A stretch of DNA of 64,000 nt from Aralia elata (taxonomy: Eukaryota; Streptophyta; Magnoliopsida; Apiales; Araliaceae). The position numbers were made by a program, and so were the translations under genes. The stretch covers positions 30,318,005 through 30,382,004 of the forward strand of contig CM068380.1 of the NCBI GenBank assembly GCA_034770075.1, read 5' to 3'. This document shows positions 22,208 to 34,197 of the stretch, piece after piece. The notes beneath the pieces are model-generated. The model ran no database searches. It was not told where the DNA came from and saw nothing but the letters and a program-made list of their open reading frames with translations. Numbering within the stretch: the stretch's first letter is position 1; each line of letters begins with the position of its first letter.

Positions 22208-23317
22208 TCTCAATGGTTTCAATCTTGGCCTTATCAACCTCCAACCCCTTTGAAAACACTTTATGCCCTAAAATAATGCCTTCTTGCACCATGAAGTGGC
22301 ATTTCTCCTAATTTAGCACCAAATTTGTTTCAACACATCGTTTCAGTACTTTCACAAGACTTTCAAGGCATAAGTCGAATGAATCTCCAAAAACTGAAAA
22401 ATCATCCATGAAAACCTCCAATCCTTGCTCCACCATATCGAAGAATATTGCCATCATACATCTTTGAAATGTGGCAGGTGCGTTACATAGCCCAAACGAC
22501 ATTCTTCTGAAAGCAAATGTCCCATATGGACAAGTGAATGTCGTTTTCTCTTGATCTTCGGGGGCAATAGCAATTTAGTTGTAGCCCGAATATCCATCCA
22601 AGAGATAATAGAATTCATGTCCCGCCAACCTGTCTAGCATTTGATCAATGAATGGGAGCGGGAAATGATCCTTGCATGTAGCCTTGTTCAACCTCCTATA
22701 GTCCATGCAAACTCTCTATTCGGTGACAGTTCTAGTTTGGATCAACTCGTTGTTTTCATTAGAAACCACTGTCATGCCTCCATTCTTCGGAACACATTGC
22801 ACTGGACTGACCCATGGACTGTCCGAAATGGGATAAATGATACATGCATCGAGCAATTTGATAATTTCCTTCTTTACCACCTCCTTCATGATGGGGTTCA
22901 ATCTACGTTGATGTTCAACCACAGGTTTGGCCTCGTCCTCCAATATGATCTTGTGCGTGCAAAATGCAGGACTAATGCCCTTGATGTCAACAATGGGCCA
23001 TCTTGGAGCTGTTTTGTACTCCCGTAGCACTCTTAGCAATTTATTTTCCTGCACATCATCAAGTGAAGCAGACACAATAATAGGCAAAGTACTAGGATTA
23101 CCCAAATACGCATACCTCAAGTGGATAGGCAATGGTTTGAGCTCCAGAGTGGGTGGCTCCTCCCATGAGGATTTTGCAATGGCACTAGAACTACTTGATC
23201 TATCTAACGGTTCAAACTGTTGCTTAAACTTGATAAAACATGGGGGAACTTCTAGCACTTTCACCATCTCATTAAGAAAAAGAGATTCACTCTCAAGTGA
23301 CTCGCTTGTGCAATGTT
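22208..23317 (-). pseudogene. Athila-like protease-RT linker and reverse transcriptase
   Basis: From the minus strand, frame 23267-22716 holds the region before RT (LPIHLRYAYLGNPSTLPII, ISPAFCTHKIILED) and RT block 1 (IYPISDSPWVSPVQCVPKNG). Stops and a frameshift follow. Frame 22502-22308 has MSFGLCNAPATFQRCMMAIF and FMDDFSVFG, where the catalytic box reads FMDD. The frame ends at the TCTCA duplication. No gag or protease remains: at about 23317 the sequence becomes a different Athila 3' region. Confidence 0.87.
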
Positions 23318-24265
23318 AATCTTTATTAGGCTTTTCAAAGTTACCCATGTAGCAAACTTTCAACCAACGACTCCCAAATCAGTTGACTTTAGGGCGCTGG
23401 GTGTAGAGACACCCCAGGGGCTTACTTATTCGAGTAACAGAGGCCACAAAGATAACTAGTCAAGTTTTTTTTTTGATAATAATTGGAATTAACTTCCGAA
23501 ATACTGGATAAATTGAGCTATAGAAATTTTTCTTATCTTTCTTACACCATGCATTTATTAAGTTCAATGAAACCCATAACCAGATCAACATACCGACATG
23601 TGCAATTTAAACTAATGGATTTTTCCACAAAGCAACTGATAGTATTCAAGAACTAACTAAGCTGCATTATCCCATTCACCTGAGTTATTACTTAATTCTC
23701 TCTTTCGTATTATTGGCCATCACAAGGTTTCATGTCTCATTATGCTTGATTATCCTAAATGCAAAGTATAAAACACCAACTCATGCAAATAAGACTAAAT
23801 GTAAACTAGATGTGATCACAACCTAATTGAATAAAGATCCTACCATGCAAACTACTACACACAAAACAATGAAAAACCACCCCCAAACTTAAGCAGAGCA
23901 ATGTCCTCATGCGAAAAATGAAAGAATTTAGAAATCGAGGACTCCCCTAATTTAGTCAATCGTCGTGATCGACCTCCTCATCTTGATCCTCTTCTTGATC
24001 TGAGGGTGGAAAAACATGCAACATAGGCGCCATAGGAAACCGACTTGGGTCGAGTGTAGCATTCATTCCAATAAACATTTCTACCATAGCATTATTGAAA
24101 CTGACATTATAGGTGAAAATTGAAACTTGACGTTCAACAAAGCGCACATTCGATTCTTCCAGGCGGTACATCCACCTATTCACCTCTAACTCCACCTCTT
24201 CAGACACCACACAATGCGGAGCAGCGAAAAAAGAACTTGAAGCCATGGGAGTCAAACCTTGTTAA
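23318..24265 (-). pseudogene. Second Athila 3' fragment with env-like C-terminus
   Basis: 23318-23900 matches the 3' untranslated region at about 15645-16150. It is followed by the polypurine-like CACCCCCAAACTTAAG, then a 99-codon frame 24255-23956 with an acidic tail. Segments VERQVSIFTYNVSFNNA and RFPMAPML parallel QVNSLCIYTSDFGNA and QFPMTPMF of the env-like ORF at 16188-16934. On the minus strand this 3' end lies upstream of the other element's RT, so the junction at about 23317 is chimeric. It is cut on the right by the LTR at 24266. Confidence 0.7.
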
Positions 24266-26877
24266 TGTAACGCCCCCAAATTCGGGTACTTGAAACTCGT
24301 ATTTAGTGCAACACGATATTATTCATTCAACCTGCTATTACTGATATTCAAATCAAAATAAGTCATTACATCAAGTTTAAACTTGTATAACCCAGGTTTG
24401 CAGACTTTTAAGTAATTCATTACATGATAGATATTGTATTATTATTATTACAAACATCTAATTATTACAGATAACAGTCTTTTACTCATCCACCTTCCCT
24501 TTTCCTTTGTCTTTGCCAGATCCTTCTAAGGTTTCACTGAACACATTTAATTCCAAGCAAGGGTGAGCATTTAATTGCTCAACAAGTAATAACAGATAAT
24601 AAAACAATATATATCGAAATTAAACATTTTCATTGAAGAATACGTCTACAACGAAACAACAGTTGTGAAGTCATTGAATTAATTCTGAATACAAAACTTT
24701 TCGTTTATTATATTTGAACCGACATACTAACTAATCATGCTGAGCGGTCATAAGACCAAGAACTTTATTTTTCATACTTTTGAAAAGGTTTAATAGTAAT
24801 TCATCTGTAAACCGTCTTAGCTTACGGGTACGATGGGTGATCAGCCCTTTATGCCATGCGTTGATCAACACTACTTGCCTTATTCTCACTACCTTTCGAC
24901 ATAATTAAAAGTTTTTCCAAATAAAGGATGTTCATCTCAGACTTGAATTCCATACCAAAACAATTCGATTGGAATGCTCTATCTAATCTCAATAATATTT
25001 TAAGACTTGCAATAGATAATGAAGAATTATTTTACTCTAGTCTAGCCGAAATAATAGCATAGACTAGGACTGGAAGATATTTCTTATATCAAAGCTTATC
25101 AACAAATACATCGAATATAATTAGGAAACTTGAAATAAATTAGAATACTTGCATTCAATGTATAAATCGAATAAAGTTAAAGATTTTGCAACGAGTTAGG
25201 ATACTTGCGAAATCAAAGCTCCTCTTGCATATTATAAAAGTAATGCATATGATTGAGATACTTACAATATTATTGAAAAATTTGCACGTAAACAAGTTAT
25301 TGAGTAAGTAATAGGACCTGCCTTATGCGTTGATTAAACACTTAACGCTAATCGCCCTTGATATTTTCCTACATATATATGTCATTCACACATATCAATT
25401 AGTCATAAAGATACCAATTATTGGTTTACATTTGAATTAGAACCTTCTTTAAGTTCTTTAGTAATTTATATAGTGTTATTGACATTCATACGATGAATGC
25501 CCGCTCCATAGCTTATGTGAACGCTCAAGCATATGCTTAACGTTCCTGTTCTTATCATATTTGGTTTCCTTTTATATTAGTCATCTAGATGGCTTGTCTT
25601 TGGTTTAAAGGAAAATCTTAGTCGATTCGACAGTGTTTTGCTTCTTTAGAATTGCAACACTATTTAGGTTGTTGTATAAGCGTACATTAGCTACACATAT
25701 TTAAAGCATACCTATGTCAAGCAAACATGTATAACCACTTATTTGACATCAATTCTTGGTTTATATTACTCTAGTTCATCTTTTATAATACTTGTTTTGT
25801 TTAAATCGAAACACTATTTACGATCCTTTAATACTTGCCACGACGTTTCGACGCTCGTACGCCGCCCTTGTCTCAACCTATGTGAACATTCAAGCGAAAC
25901 GCTCATGCGTATCCTCGCGCATACCCTTAACGCCTCTTTACATCTTTTACATCTATGCTGATAAATATTAATTCAACTTTCAATTTGGTTTCGTTTCAAA
26001 ACTTCGTTTCAAGAATTTCATTTGAATTAATTTTAAAACCTTCCAATTAATTTCATCAAGTGTAACTGGTTTAGTTTAACTTCTATATGTTTGTAGTATC
26101 AAGTATAGATTGGCAATTAAGTATATAACCCACTACACTTCCCTACTTAGCAAAGAAAATAAATTTCTTGAAGTTCTACAGCAGTGGCACTGCGACGCCT
26201 TTCTGTGCCTATTTACCGGCGCTGCAGTGCTCGAACATAGTGGTCCGATGCTATGAGTAGCGTCGCGGCGCTACTGCCCTGCTCCTTCTATTTTTTTCTA
26301 AATTTCCATTTTCAGTTTCTTTGAGTCTTCTATCTTTTTACGTAACTTTCGCTACATATGTTCAATTTACTTGAAACTTGTTTTTATTCTGAGACCTTGC
26401 TACAAGGTACACATATAATAATGTATTCTAATTTCAAGTCTTGGTAGATTCTTTGATTTTAAGCTTGAAACTTCATTTTTAGCATTTTATCAAACATTTT
26501 GCGGGCATAGTTTCAATTATCAGATTTCATAGTTGCTTAGACATAGTTCTAGCCAAAATTTTCACAGCAATCCTTCCTTATTACTCCGCACGACAACTAG
26601 TCTTCTCTTCTAATTTCCACAATTAACATAGCATAATTAACTAAATTCTTATGAATTTAACAAGAACACCCATAACATACCTTATAACAAGCTTAATTTG
26701 ATAATACCAAGCTTTGATATTCAGTTCGGTAACCTTCCTTGTTGTTGTTGCTCTTAATACTTTCCAAATTAGCTTACAAATCCAATTCTTTGTTCCAGCC
26801 GAAGACTAAGGGAACTTGGAAACATAGAAGTGGAATTTGAATACTTTTTAGAGAAGAGAGATGGGATGGAACAGAAA
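24266..26877 (-). mobile_element. TGTGACA-type LTR, family 1, 5' end lost
   Basis: Starts on the plus strand with TGTAACGCCCCCAAATTCGG, the complement of the 3' end shared by this LTR group. Its element-sense 5' end is missing: at 26877 it joins copia LTR sequence without a target duplication. It contains the conserved hairpin (24564-24581), an acceptor at 24537, a lysine-rich frame, a donor at 26680 (AAG|GTATGT), and a block of GCGCTGCAG-like dyads at 26185-26285. The type resembles Tekay-like chromovirus LTRs; no internal domain is attached. Confidence 0.7.
24564..24581 (-). promoter_or_regulatory. Conserved LTR hairpin, family 1
   Basis: TGAGCA and TGCTCA, 6-bp stem with 6-nt loop, followed in element sense by CCCTTGC. 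Confidence 0.7.
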
Positions 26878-28213
26878 TTGAACTTGTACCCGAGGAATCT
26901 TCGATTATGATGATTCCATATGTGTATGGGTATGCGATTAGATTCATTTTCTAGGCAACAATTTTTTTTTTGAAGACTGATACACTGCGCGGCCACGCCG
27001 CTTCCAGTTCATTCTAGAGCGCGGCCGCGCTCAAACTCAGAAACCGTTTTTGGGGGTGCGCGCGGCCACGCCACTCCTAGTCCATTTTGGAGCTCGGTCG
27101 CGCTAGTCTGCAGATTTAAAAAAAATTGTTTTGATTTTATTTATTTTCAGTTAAGATAAAATGTTTATTTTGAATTGGAATATGATTAAAATTAAAAGTT
27201 TTATTTTAACATGGAATTAGATTCCACGTTAACTAGAATAAAGGAGTTTATTCTATTTTGGAATAAGATTCCATGTTTCATAGAATAAAGGAGTTTATTC
27301 GCATATGGAATAGGATTTCATGTTTCCTAAAAATTAAAGATGTTTATTTTGATAAGGAATATGATTCAATATATTTTATTTTTTCAGCAATTTTAAGTTA
27401 AAATAAAGGAGTTTATTTTGAACTTGAAATTGGATTCCATGTAAATTAAAATAAAAGAGTTTATTTTGATTTAAAATTTGATTAAAAATAAAGGAGTTTA
27501 TTTGATTCAAAATTGTATAAAATAAATTAAAGAAGTTTATTATGATTTAAATTTTGATCAAAATAAAGGTGTTTATTTTTGTTTCAAAATTGGATCTGTA
27601 GTAAACTTTTAATTGCTTATTAAATGATATCAATGCATATATAGAATGGTTTTCTTATTCATGGGATGAATATTATTTATTGATGCATATGGTGATATGT
27701 ATGATAATAAATGGGATTGATTATGGACTATTGACAAATGTGTGATAGAATTTATTTTAGAGGATGCTTGAATGAATGGGTTTTTATAAATGGGGTTTGC
27801 GTACCTCGTCTTCTCTAATTTTTCTTAATGTAAATTCTATCTGTCTCCTATGTACTTCCCCTTGACTCCTGATTAAGGTTTTTATTTATTGTAAATAGTT
27901 AATATAATAGGTTTAGTTAGAATTACTTGAAGAATTAGAGACAAAGAAGCAATGAGTGCTTGAAGACCCGTTTGTAATGGAACCCGAGATTTAAATGTAA
28001 TAGTTATATTTAAATTCAGTTCTTTCATCCTAAGTTTGACCTTTTGGTTCACTTGGTCGCTCTAGTGAACCAAACTAGAATAAAAATCCATAATCAATCC
28101 GGGTAGAATATAGTATTCTATATGTCCATGATTACTATATATATATATATATATTATATATATTATACAATATACTTCACATGTAAAATAATATGACGCG
28201 TATTATATATATC

Positions 28214-28252
<39 letters not shown>

Positions 28253-28892
28253 ATGCGCTAATCAAGATGACACAAATAATAACAAACCCCTCAAAGAAAT
28301 TATATTAAGTCTTAAACGTTCAAAGATATTTGGAATATCGAACATCGCCTTCTAGCTTAGTAAAGCAATAGAGTATTAAATATTTAATATGATTTTGTTG
28401 TGTCACCACAAGGAAAGTATTAAATATTTAAGATGTTGCCTTATCACATTTGATGCTTATTCAGGAATTGAACATTACTATTTTGTTGTGTCACCACAAG
28501 GACGGTATTTTTCTATTCACATATATGTAAGTGCTAGGTTGGACTTAACTTGAATAATTTTGATTCGGATGTGTCATCACTTGATCAAAATAATCTAAGA
28601 TACAAAATACAAAGAGTTACATAGTGATATAATTGACAATAGTTATCTACCTATTTATTTATATATCGTTTGTTGTGTCACCACAAGGCTATATACATTT
28701 GAAATGAGATCTTTATTCTCACTAGCAAATCTTTAATTAGATTTGCTAAATTATATAGGGAGGGTAATATAGTTTGATGAAAAATAGTGGGAGATACCAA
28801 TTTAAATAAAGACCTAATTTATTTTGGTAATTAATAAAATGAATGTTTGTTAAAATGTTGTTAAATTACAAATTCATTTACAAAATTTTACA
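26878..28892 (+). other. Copia copy B: LTR end and leader
   Basis: TTGAACTTGTACCCGAGGA matches the copia LTR near its 3' end, then jumps to leader sequence, so the end of the LTR and the primer-binding site are deleted. The leader has GC palindromes (26985-27110), repeated TTAAAATAAAGGAGTTTATT-like units (27180-27600), a TA/TG microsatellite (28131-28256) and three TTGTTGTGTCACCACAAGG hairpins (28395-28413, 28483-28501, 28670-28688). No coding sequence is supported. Confidence 0.8.
28131..28256. repeat. TA / TG microsatellite in the copia leader
   Basis: Runs of TA, then TG, then CG-containing ATGCGC. The matching place in copy C (about 57760-57845) is shorter. Confidence 0.9.
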
Positions 28893-28979
28893 ATGTCTAA
28901 TTCACTATCACTACGTAGCATATAAGATGCTAATAAATTGGACCGAACTACACGGACTGGTTAAGGATTATGAGAATAG
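28893..28979 (+). pseudogene. Copia copy B gag start
   Basis: ATG at 28893 opens a frame homologous to copy C's gag N-terminus (SNSLSLRS..., NYTDWL). It is cut at codon 29 or so by the LTR at 28980, leaving the duplication AATAG. Confidence 0.85.
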
Positions 28980-29389
28980 TGTAACAACCCCGAATTCTGA
29001 ACAATCCAACTCTCCACATCGGTCGTTAACAATACATCCTCATTCTGACTTTACAACATTATTCAATGTTAAACTTAATAAAATGCGGAATAATTCAAAC
29101 GTTTCTATTACAAATTATTCTAGATCCCAAAATTTTCAACCTTTACATCTAAATGTCTTAGAATCATGTTAATATCATGATTTGCCTTGTCGAACTTATT
29201 ACAAAAGTTTACACCTCAATACAAACTTTACAACTCAACATAAATACATTTATTGAAAACTTAACATAATTCAGGTAATAAATTTAACTAAAACATTTAA
29301 TCTTCGTGCATCATTTTGATCCATGTCCTTTGGGTAGCACATAATGTTACCTTGAACCTTTAACCTGCAAAAGTGGTTATTTGCAAGAA

Positions 29390-29405
29390 TGAACTCGACA
29401 GCTCA
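29390..29405 (-). promoter_or_regulatory. Conserved LTR hairpin, family 2
   Basis: Element sense TGAGCT-GTCG-AGTTCA, a 6-bp stem that includes one G-U pair, followed by TTCTTGC. Confidence 0.65.
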
Positions 29406-32400
29406 GCAAAATCTAACAGTTTACATGCATCACATAGCACATAGATAACATGCTCATCATCCAAATCATAATCGTTTGACTAAACATATCATACATAATG
29501 ATCAATACATATCAAATAAAGATTGAGTTCCATAACTCAATCAGCATTCTTTACTTAACGAATGTAGTCATGTTTTGACCTTGTTGTTTCATAATTGCAA
29601 CATATATAAAAATACAACATGCTTTTACACTATAAATTTAAAACAGTTAATCATTTAGTTCACATAACAAATAGGAACTGAAAGACTTGCCTGTTTTGTA
29701 GATTACCAGCTTATATTTATCTGCACTTCATGTATCCTACACGATATATATAATCATGCACATCATTTATTAATCACATAGCAACACTTAGTATTAACTC
29801 TACTTTACACTTCATAATCTTTCATTTTATTCTCCATGCAATTCTCAACTTAGAAATTAAGTCCTCTTCAGAAAACCCTTCATTTTATTACGTTCCACTT
29901 TAATCGACACATAACATGTAGTTAAGTCTTAAACTTGTCTTTACATTAGAAGTATAATGTTTATAAGCAAATCTTTGGCTTATTACAATACTATTTTCAC
30001 TTCAGGATTCACTCTTATCCGATCTCATTTTACTAACTGTAACTATTTTCTGATTATCAAACTCACTTCAAGAGTTATAAGCTTAATTGTAACAATGGCA
30101 TCCTTAGGAATCCCTAAAATTTAACGTTAAGTTAAGGTTCAACAACTTTATATTCTATAATCAGCGAGTATATGCTTAGCATTCACTCAATATCTAAGTA
30201 TTCATTCAATACATTACTATAAGTTTAATCTTGCATAGGGTAACATCTCATGACCAAAAAGAAAAGAATTAAAAACAAGAAAAAATTCCACTTTCTGCAA
30301 TCCCCGCCAGGGCGAGAAATTTCTACACAAAATTCTCGCCAAGGCGAGACTTCGCCGGGGCGAGAAATCCTTCACAAAACTCTCGCCGAGGCGAGACTTC
30401 GCCGGGGCGAGGAAATTAGCCTAATGAGCTCGCCGGGGCGAGACTCCTGGATTCCAGATTCTGCAGTTCGTGAAGAATGCAGAAAAATGCCAAAAATTCC
30501 TAATTTTCTTCATTTTATCAGCAAATTAAAATTACTCAATCACTATAACTCATATATGATCATTACTCAAACCCTCTAGCACGATTCTAACATCTTAAAC
30601 AACTTAAACAACCAATTTTAAAGGCTTAAAAATCACAATTCGTACTAGTTTTACAAATTTGTACAAATTTAGCGTAATCAATCGCTACGAATTCGTTTCT
30701 CAACCAATTTGGTCCGTTCAACTTCCATTGTTTTCGTTTTTTTTAACGCATAACAACAGTCCATCATCAATTTACAAATTATTACTCAAATTGAACATCA
30801 ATTTTGACTCCAAAGTAAGCCAAAACATACATTTTCCAACCGAAAACTCAATTTCTTCTTATTTAACAAATTTTCATGAATTTGATACTACAAAAATAAT
30901 CTACTAACAACATATATTAAATTAAACAAACTCAATACATATGAAACTGATTTTTCAACAAATTTAACCATAGAACTTCAATTACAAAGAACTTAGAAAA
31001 CAAAACTAAGAACTAGAAACTTTTAAACTAAATTGCTTACCTTTAATTAGCTAGATGATTAGAGAAGCTTGATTAATCTTCTTCCTCTTCTTTGATTCTC
31101 AGAATTTTCTTCTCAATTACAGAGAACTCACTCAATTCCTCTATTCCTCTCTTATGTGTTCTTAGCCTTAGAAAAACAAGTTACGAATACTCTAATTTGG
31201 CTTCAACAGTTACTAAAACAAAAGTCTCAGCTGTTATGGAATTGAAGGGTCACTAGGCCATGTTTGGCTAGAACCCAAAAATTCCCTTTTAGCTTATTCT
31301 AATAATCTTTTTATTATAAGATGTATATATTGTCACACTTTAATTTAATAAACTTATTATAATAATAAATCTAATTAAACTTATTACTAATTTCAATTAA
31401 AACCTCACTAACCAAATTATAATTCAATTTAGCCAAACTGTAATTTTATTAAATCAATCATTTAATTCAATAAAACATTAATCCTCTAATTTAATTATTT
31501 AATTAAATTACCTCTAATTTAATTATTTAATTAAATTAGAATATTACCATTCTAGTAGTGTAACGAATGCGATTTTTGTGATTAAATAAAAATATTTATT
31601 GAGTTATATAAATATTTTTGCTAATTTATTTATTGAGTAAAATAAGTAATTTATAAAGTTATGGTGAAAGAATTTATGTTAAATGTTATTTAAATGTGAT
31701 TTGATGTGATTATTCTAATTTAATTTAATAATTAAATTAGATGATTAAATGATTTATTTGAATAAAGGATTTACTTGAATAGGATAATTTATTTGGTGTT
31801 ATTGTTATTGGTTAAATAGAATTATTAATTAAAGTTTAATTGAATTTATGTTATAATAAGTTTAATTAAATTAAAAGTGTGACAATTAAAACTATATAGT
31901 GAAATGGATTATTAAAATAAATGGAGAAAGGGTTTTATTTAGATAAACCAAACAAGGCCTTATGACCTTTGGTTGGTAAAAATAGGTTATTTTATTTTGG
32001 TTCAACCAAACACGCCCTTGTAGCCTTTGAAATTCCATTATTTTTATTTGGGTTTGCCAAACAAGGCCTAACCCTTTGATTTCTTTAACTGATTAATTTT
32101 AAAGCTAAGTACGTTAAAAAAAACTAAAGGTTCATCAGTTGTTAAAAAAAAAGAGAAGAGCAGAGTTGTATCAAAGTAAGAACAGAGAGAATTAGAAGAG
32201 AAAATTGAGAGAGAAGTTTGGAATTGGAAGTAGGAATTCAAGCAAGGAGAATTAATCAAAATTTCTAAGCAATAGAAGGTATAATTTTCTCACTGTATTT
32301 CTTTTAATTTACTTTACTGTATATGAAGATTGGTTGTTGAAAGCATGAATTACTTGGTTATAGTTGCTAGTAAGCATGTATTAGAGATTATGTGATGATT

Positions 32401-33940
32401 ATAAATCAATTTGAATGAATTAATCCATGGAAGCATGTTTTAGAATGAAGTTTTTAGTTTTATAGAGCTTTATTTTCATGTATGGCTTATGTGTGTGAAA
32501 TTGATGTTTAATTTGGTTATTAACCGGTAAATTGACATTTGATTATGATTATATGATGAAGAACGAAAAGAATGCAAGTAGAATGGATTAAAATGGTTGG
32601 AAGATGAATTCACAGTGTTTGATTTAATTAAAATGGCCAAAATATGAATATTTTGTATTAACAGAGAATTTTGAGATTCTAATTGGTTGATTATGTGTAG
32701 TATAATGGCTAGAATGTTTAGAAACATGTTGGGTAATTGTTTTCTAGCATGTTGGATGTCTGGGTGTGTTTAATTTGTGTGTTGGATGGTAGAATTCGAG
32801 AAATTTTGGCCTAAGTTTTCACTGGTCGCGAACTGTAGGAAATGTCTGCCGAGTCTCTCGCCCCGCGAGAGAAATGTGCTAGAAATCTTCGCCCCGACAA
32901 GAATATTGTTAAGGAAATCTTCGCCCCGGCGAGCTTTTTGTTCAGTAAATCCTCGCCCCGACGAAGGAGCAGTAATTGAAATTTTAATTTTTTATTTTCT
33001 TTGTGATTTTACTATGATGCTATAAACAAGTTTAAAACTTATATTAAGGTATAAAGTGACTAATGAGATACCACGATGATTGTAAAGCAAGTACTTGTCA
33101 AATATCGAATGACAATCGTGATGTTACAATGAAATAGGGTAAGATCGAATTTTAAAGTGTATATTGTTCTGTAACTAATTATTGTTACCATTTTTATAAT
33201 CGAAATGTATAGGTCGATTAAGGAACGTGAATTATTTAATCTGTAATCTACACACGAGGCAAGTTTTTCCTCCCTTAAACTTGTTATTTCCTTTAAAGCA
33301 AGTTTACTTTCATTGAGCAAGCTTATTAACCTTAACATATTATTGTTCAAGCAAGGTAGTTATCATGGCAAGTGTTTATATTTACTTCAGCCATTTATTG
33401 TTCGATCATTGATCGTTATTTAAACTTTGAACAGAATTTCTATTGTACAAACTTTATTGATGAATCAATTGTTTAGTGACTAACAAACCCTAATTGATTC
33501 AGCTAGTCCTTAGTTGATGAGCGTACTAAAGACTTAGAATATTTTAAAATTTATCCGAATCAAGTTCCTTTTGGTACGGATTCCGATGCTAAACTGAGAT
33601 GAACAACCCTAATATAGGGGATTAATTACGCGACAGCGTTAAAATATTTGTGCACAATACATTGTACAAAGGGCTGATCCCCCTGAGTACGAGATGGATG
33701 GTCCATAGTCTATAAGACTGTTAAAGGTTACGGTAGAAATACTTGTTAATCTAGGACATAGTTCGAGGTCTTATGACCCTCAGATACACTTTTATTCTTG
33801 AATCTATATTCAGTTCTTGAGCTAAGCATTCTATTGAGCTTTCAGACCTTTGATTTGTTATTGATTGAATTCAGAAAACTATAATACCTCAGTTGAAATC
33901 TATTTCGTTAATTATTCAATTGTTATCATTATTATGCTTA

Positions 33941-33958
33941 TGGGCAATTGTTTGCTCA
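33941..33958 (+). promoter_or_regulatory. Conserved LTR hairpin, family 3
   Basis: TGGGCAA-TTGT-TTGCTCA, a 7-bp stem with one G-U pair, followed by CTCTTGC-like CTTGC. Confidence 0.7.
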
Positions 33959-34197
33959 CTCTTGCACTAAAACATTGCAGCTAAGACTAAGAAATCGGAC
34001 GAGCCGTCCACGAGTAAAGGCAAGGGCAAGATGCCGAAGTATCAAGAGACCTGTTATGCATTTGGTGTTTAACTGTAACAAGACTTGTTTAAAATCATAT
34101 TTTAATTCCGCACTGATGTAATAGAGGTTAGACAACCTGGGATTTGTTTATTGAAGACATTTGAGTTGTAATTCCTTTTTGTGGGAGGATGTTTCAT

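Larger units (their letters stand above)
13578..23317 (-). mobile_element. Athila-like Ty3/gypsy element, degenerate, 5' part lost
   Basis: On the minus strand the order is RT, RNase H, integrase, env-like ORF remnant, untranslated region, polypurine tract and 3' LTR. An ORF after integrase plus long LTRs is typical of the Athila lineage. gag, protease and the 5' LTR are absent: upstream of RT the sequence switches at about 23317 to a second Athila 3' region. All ORFs contain stops or frameshifts. A Ty1/copia solo LTR (20390-22207) splits RT from RNase H. Confidence 0.85.
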
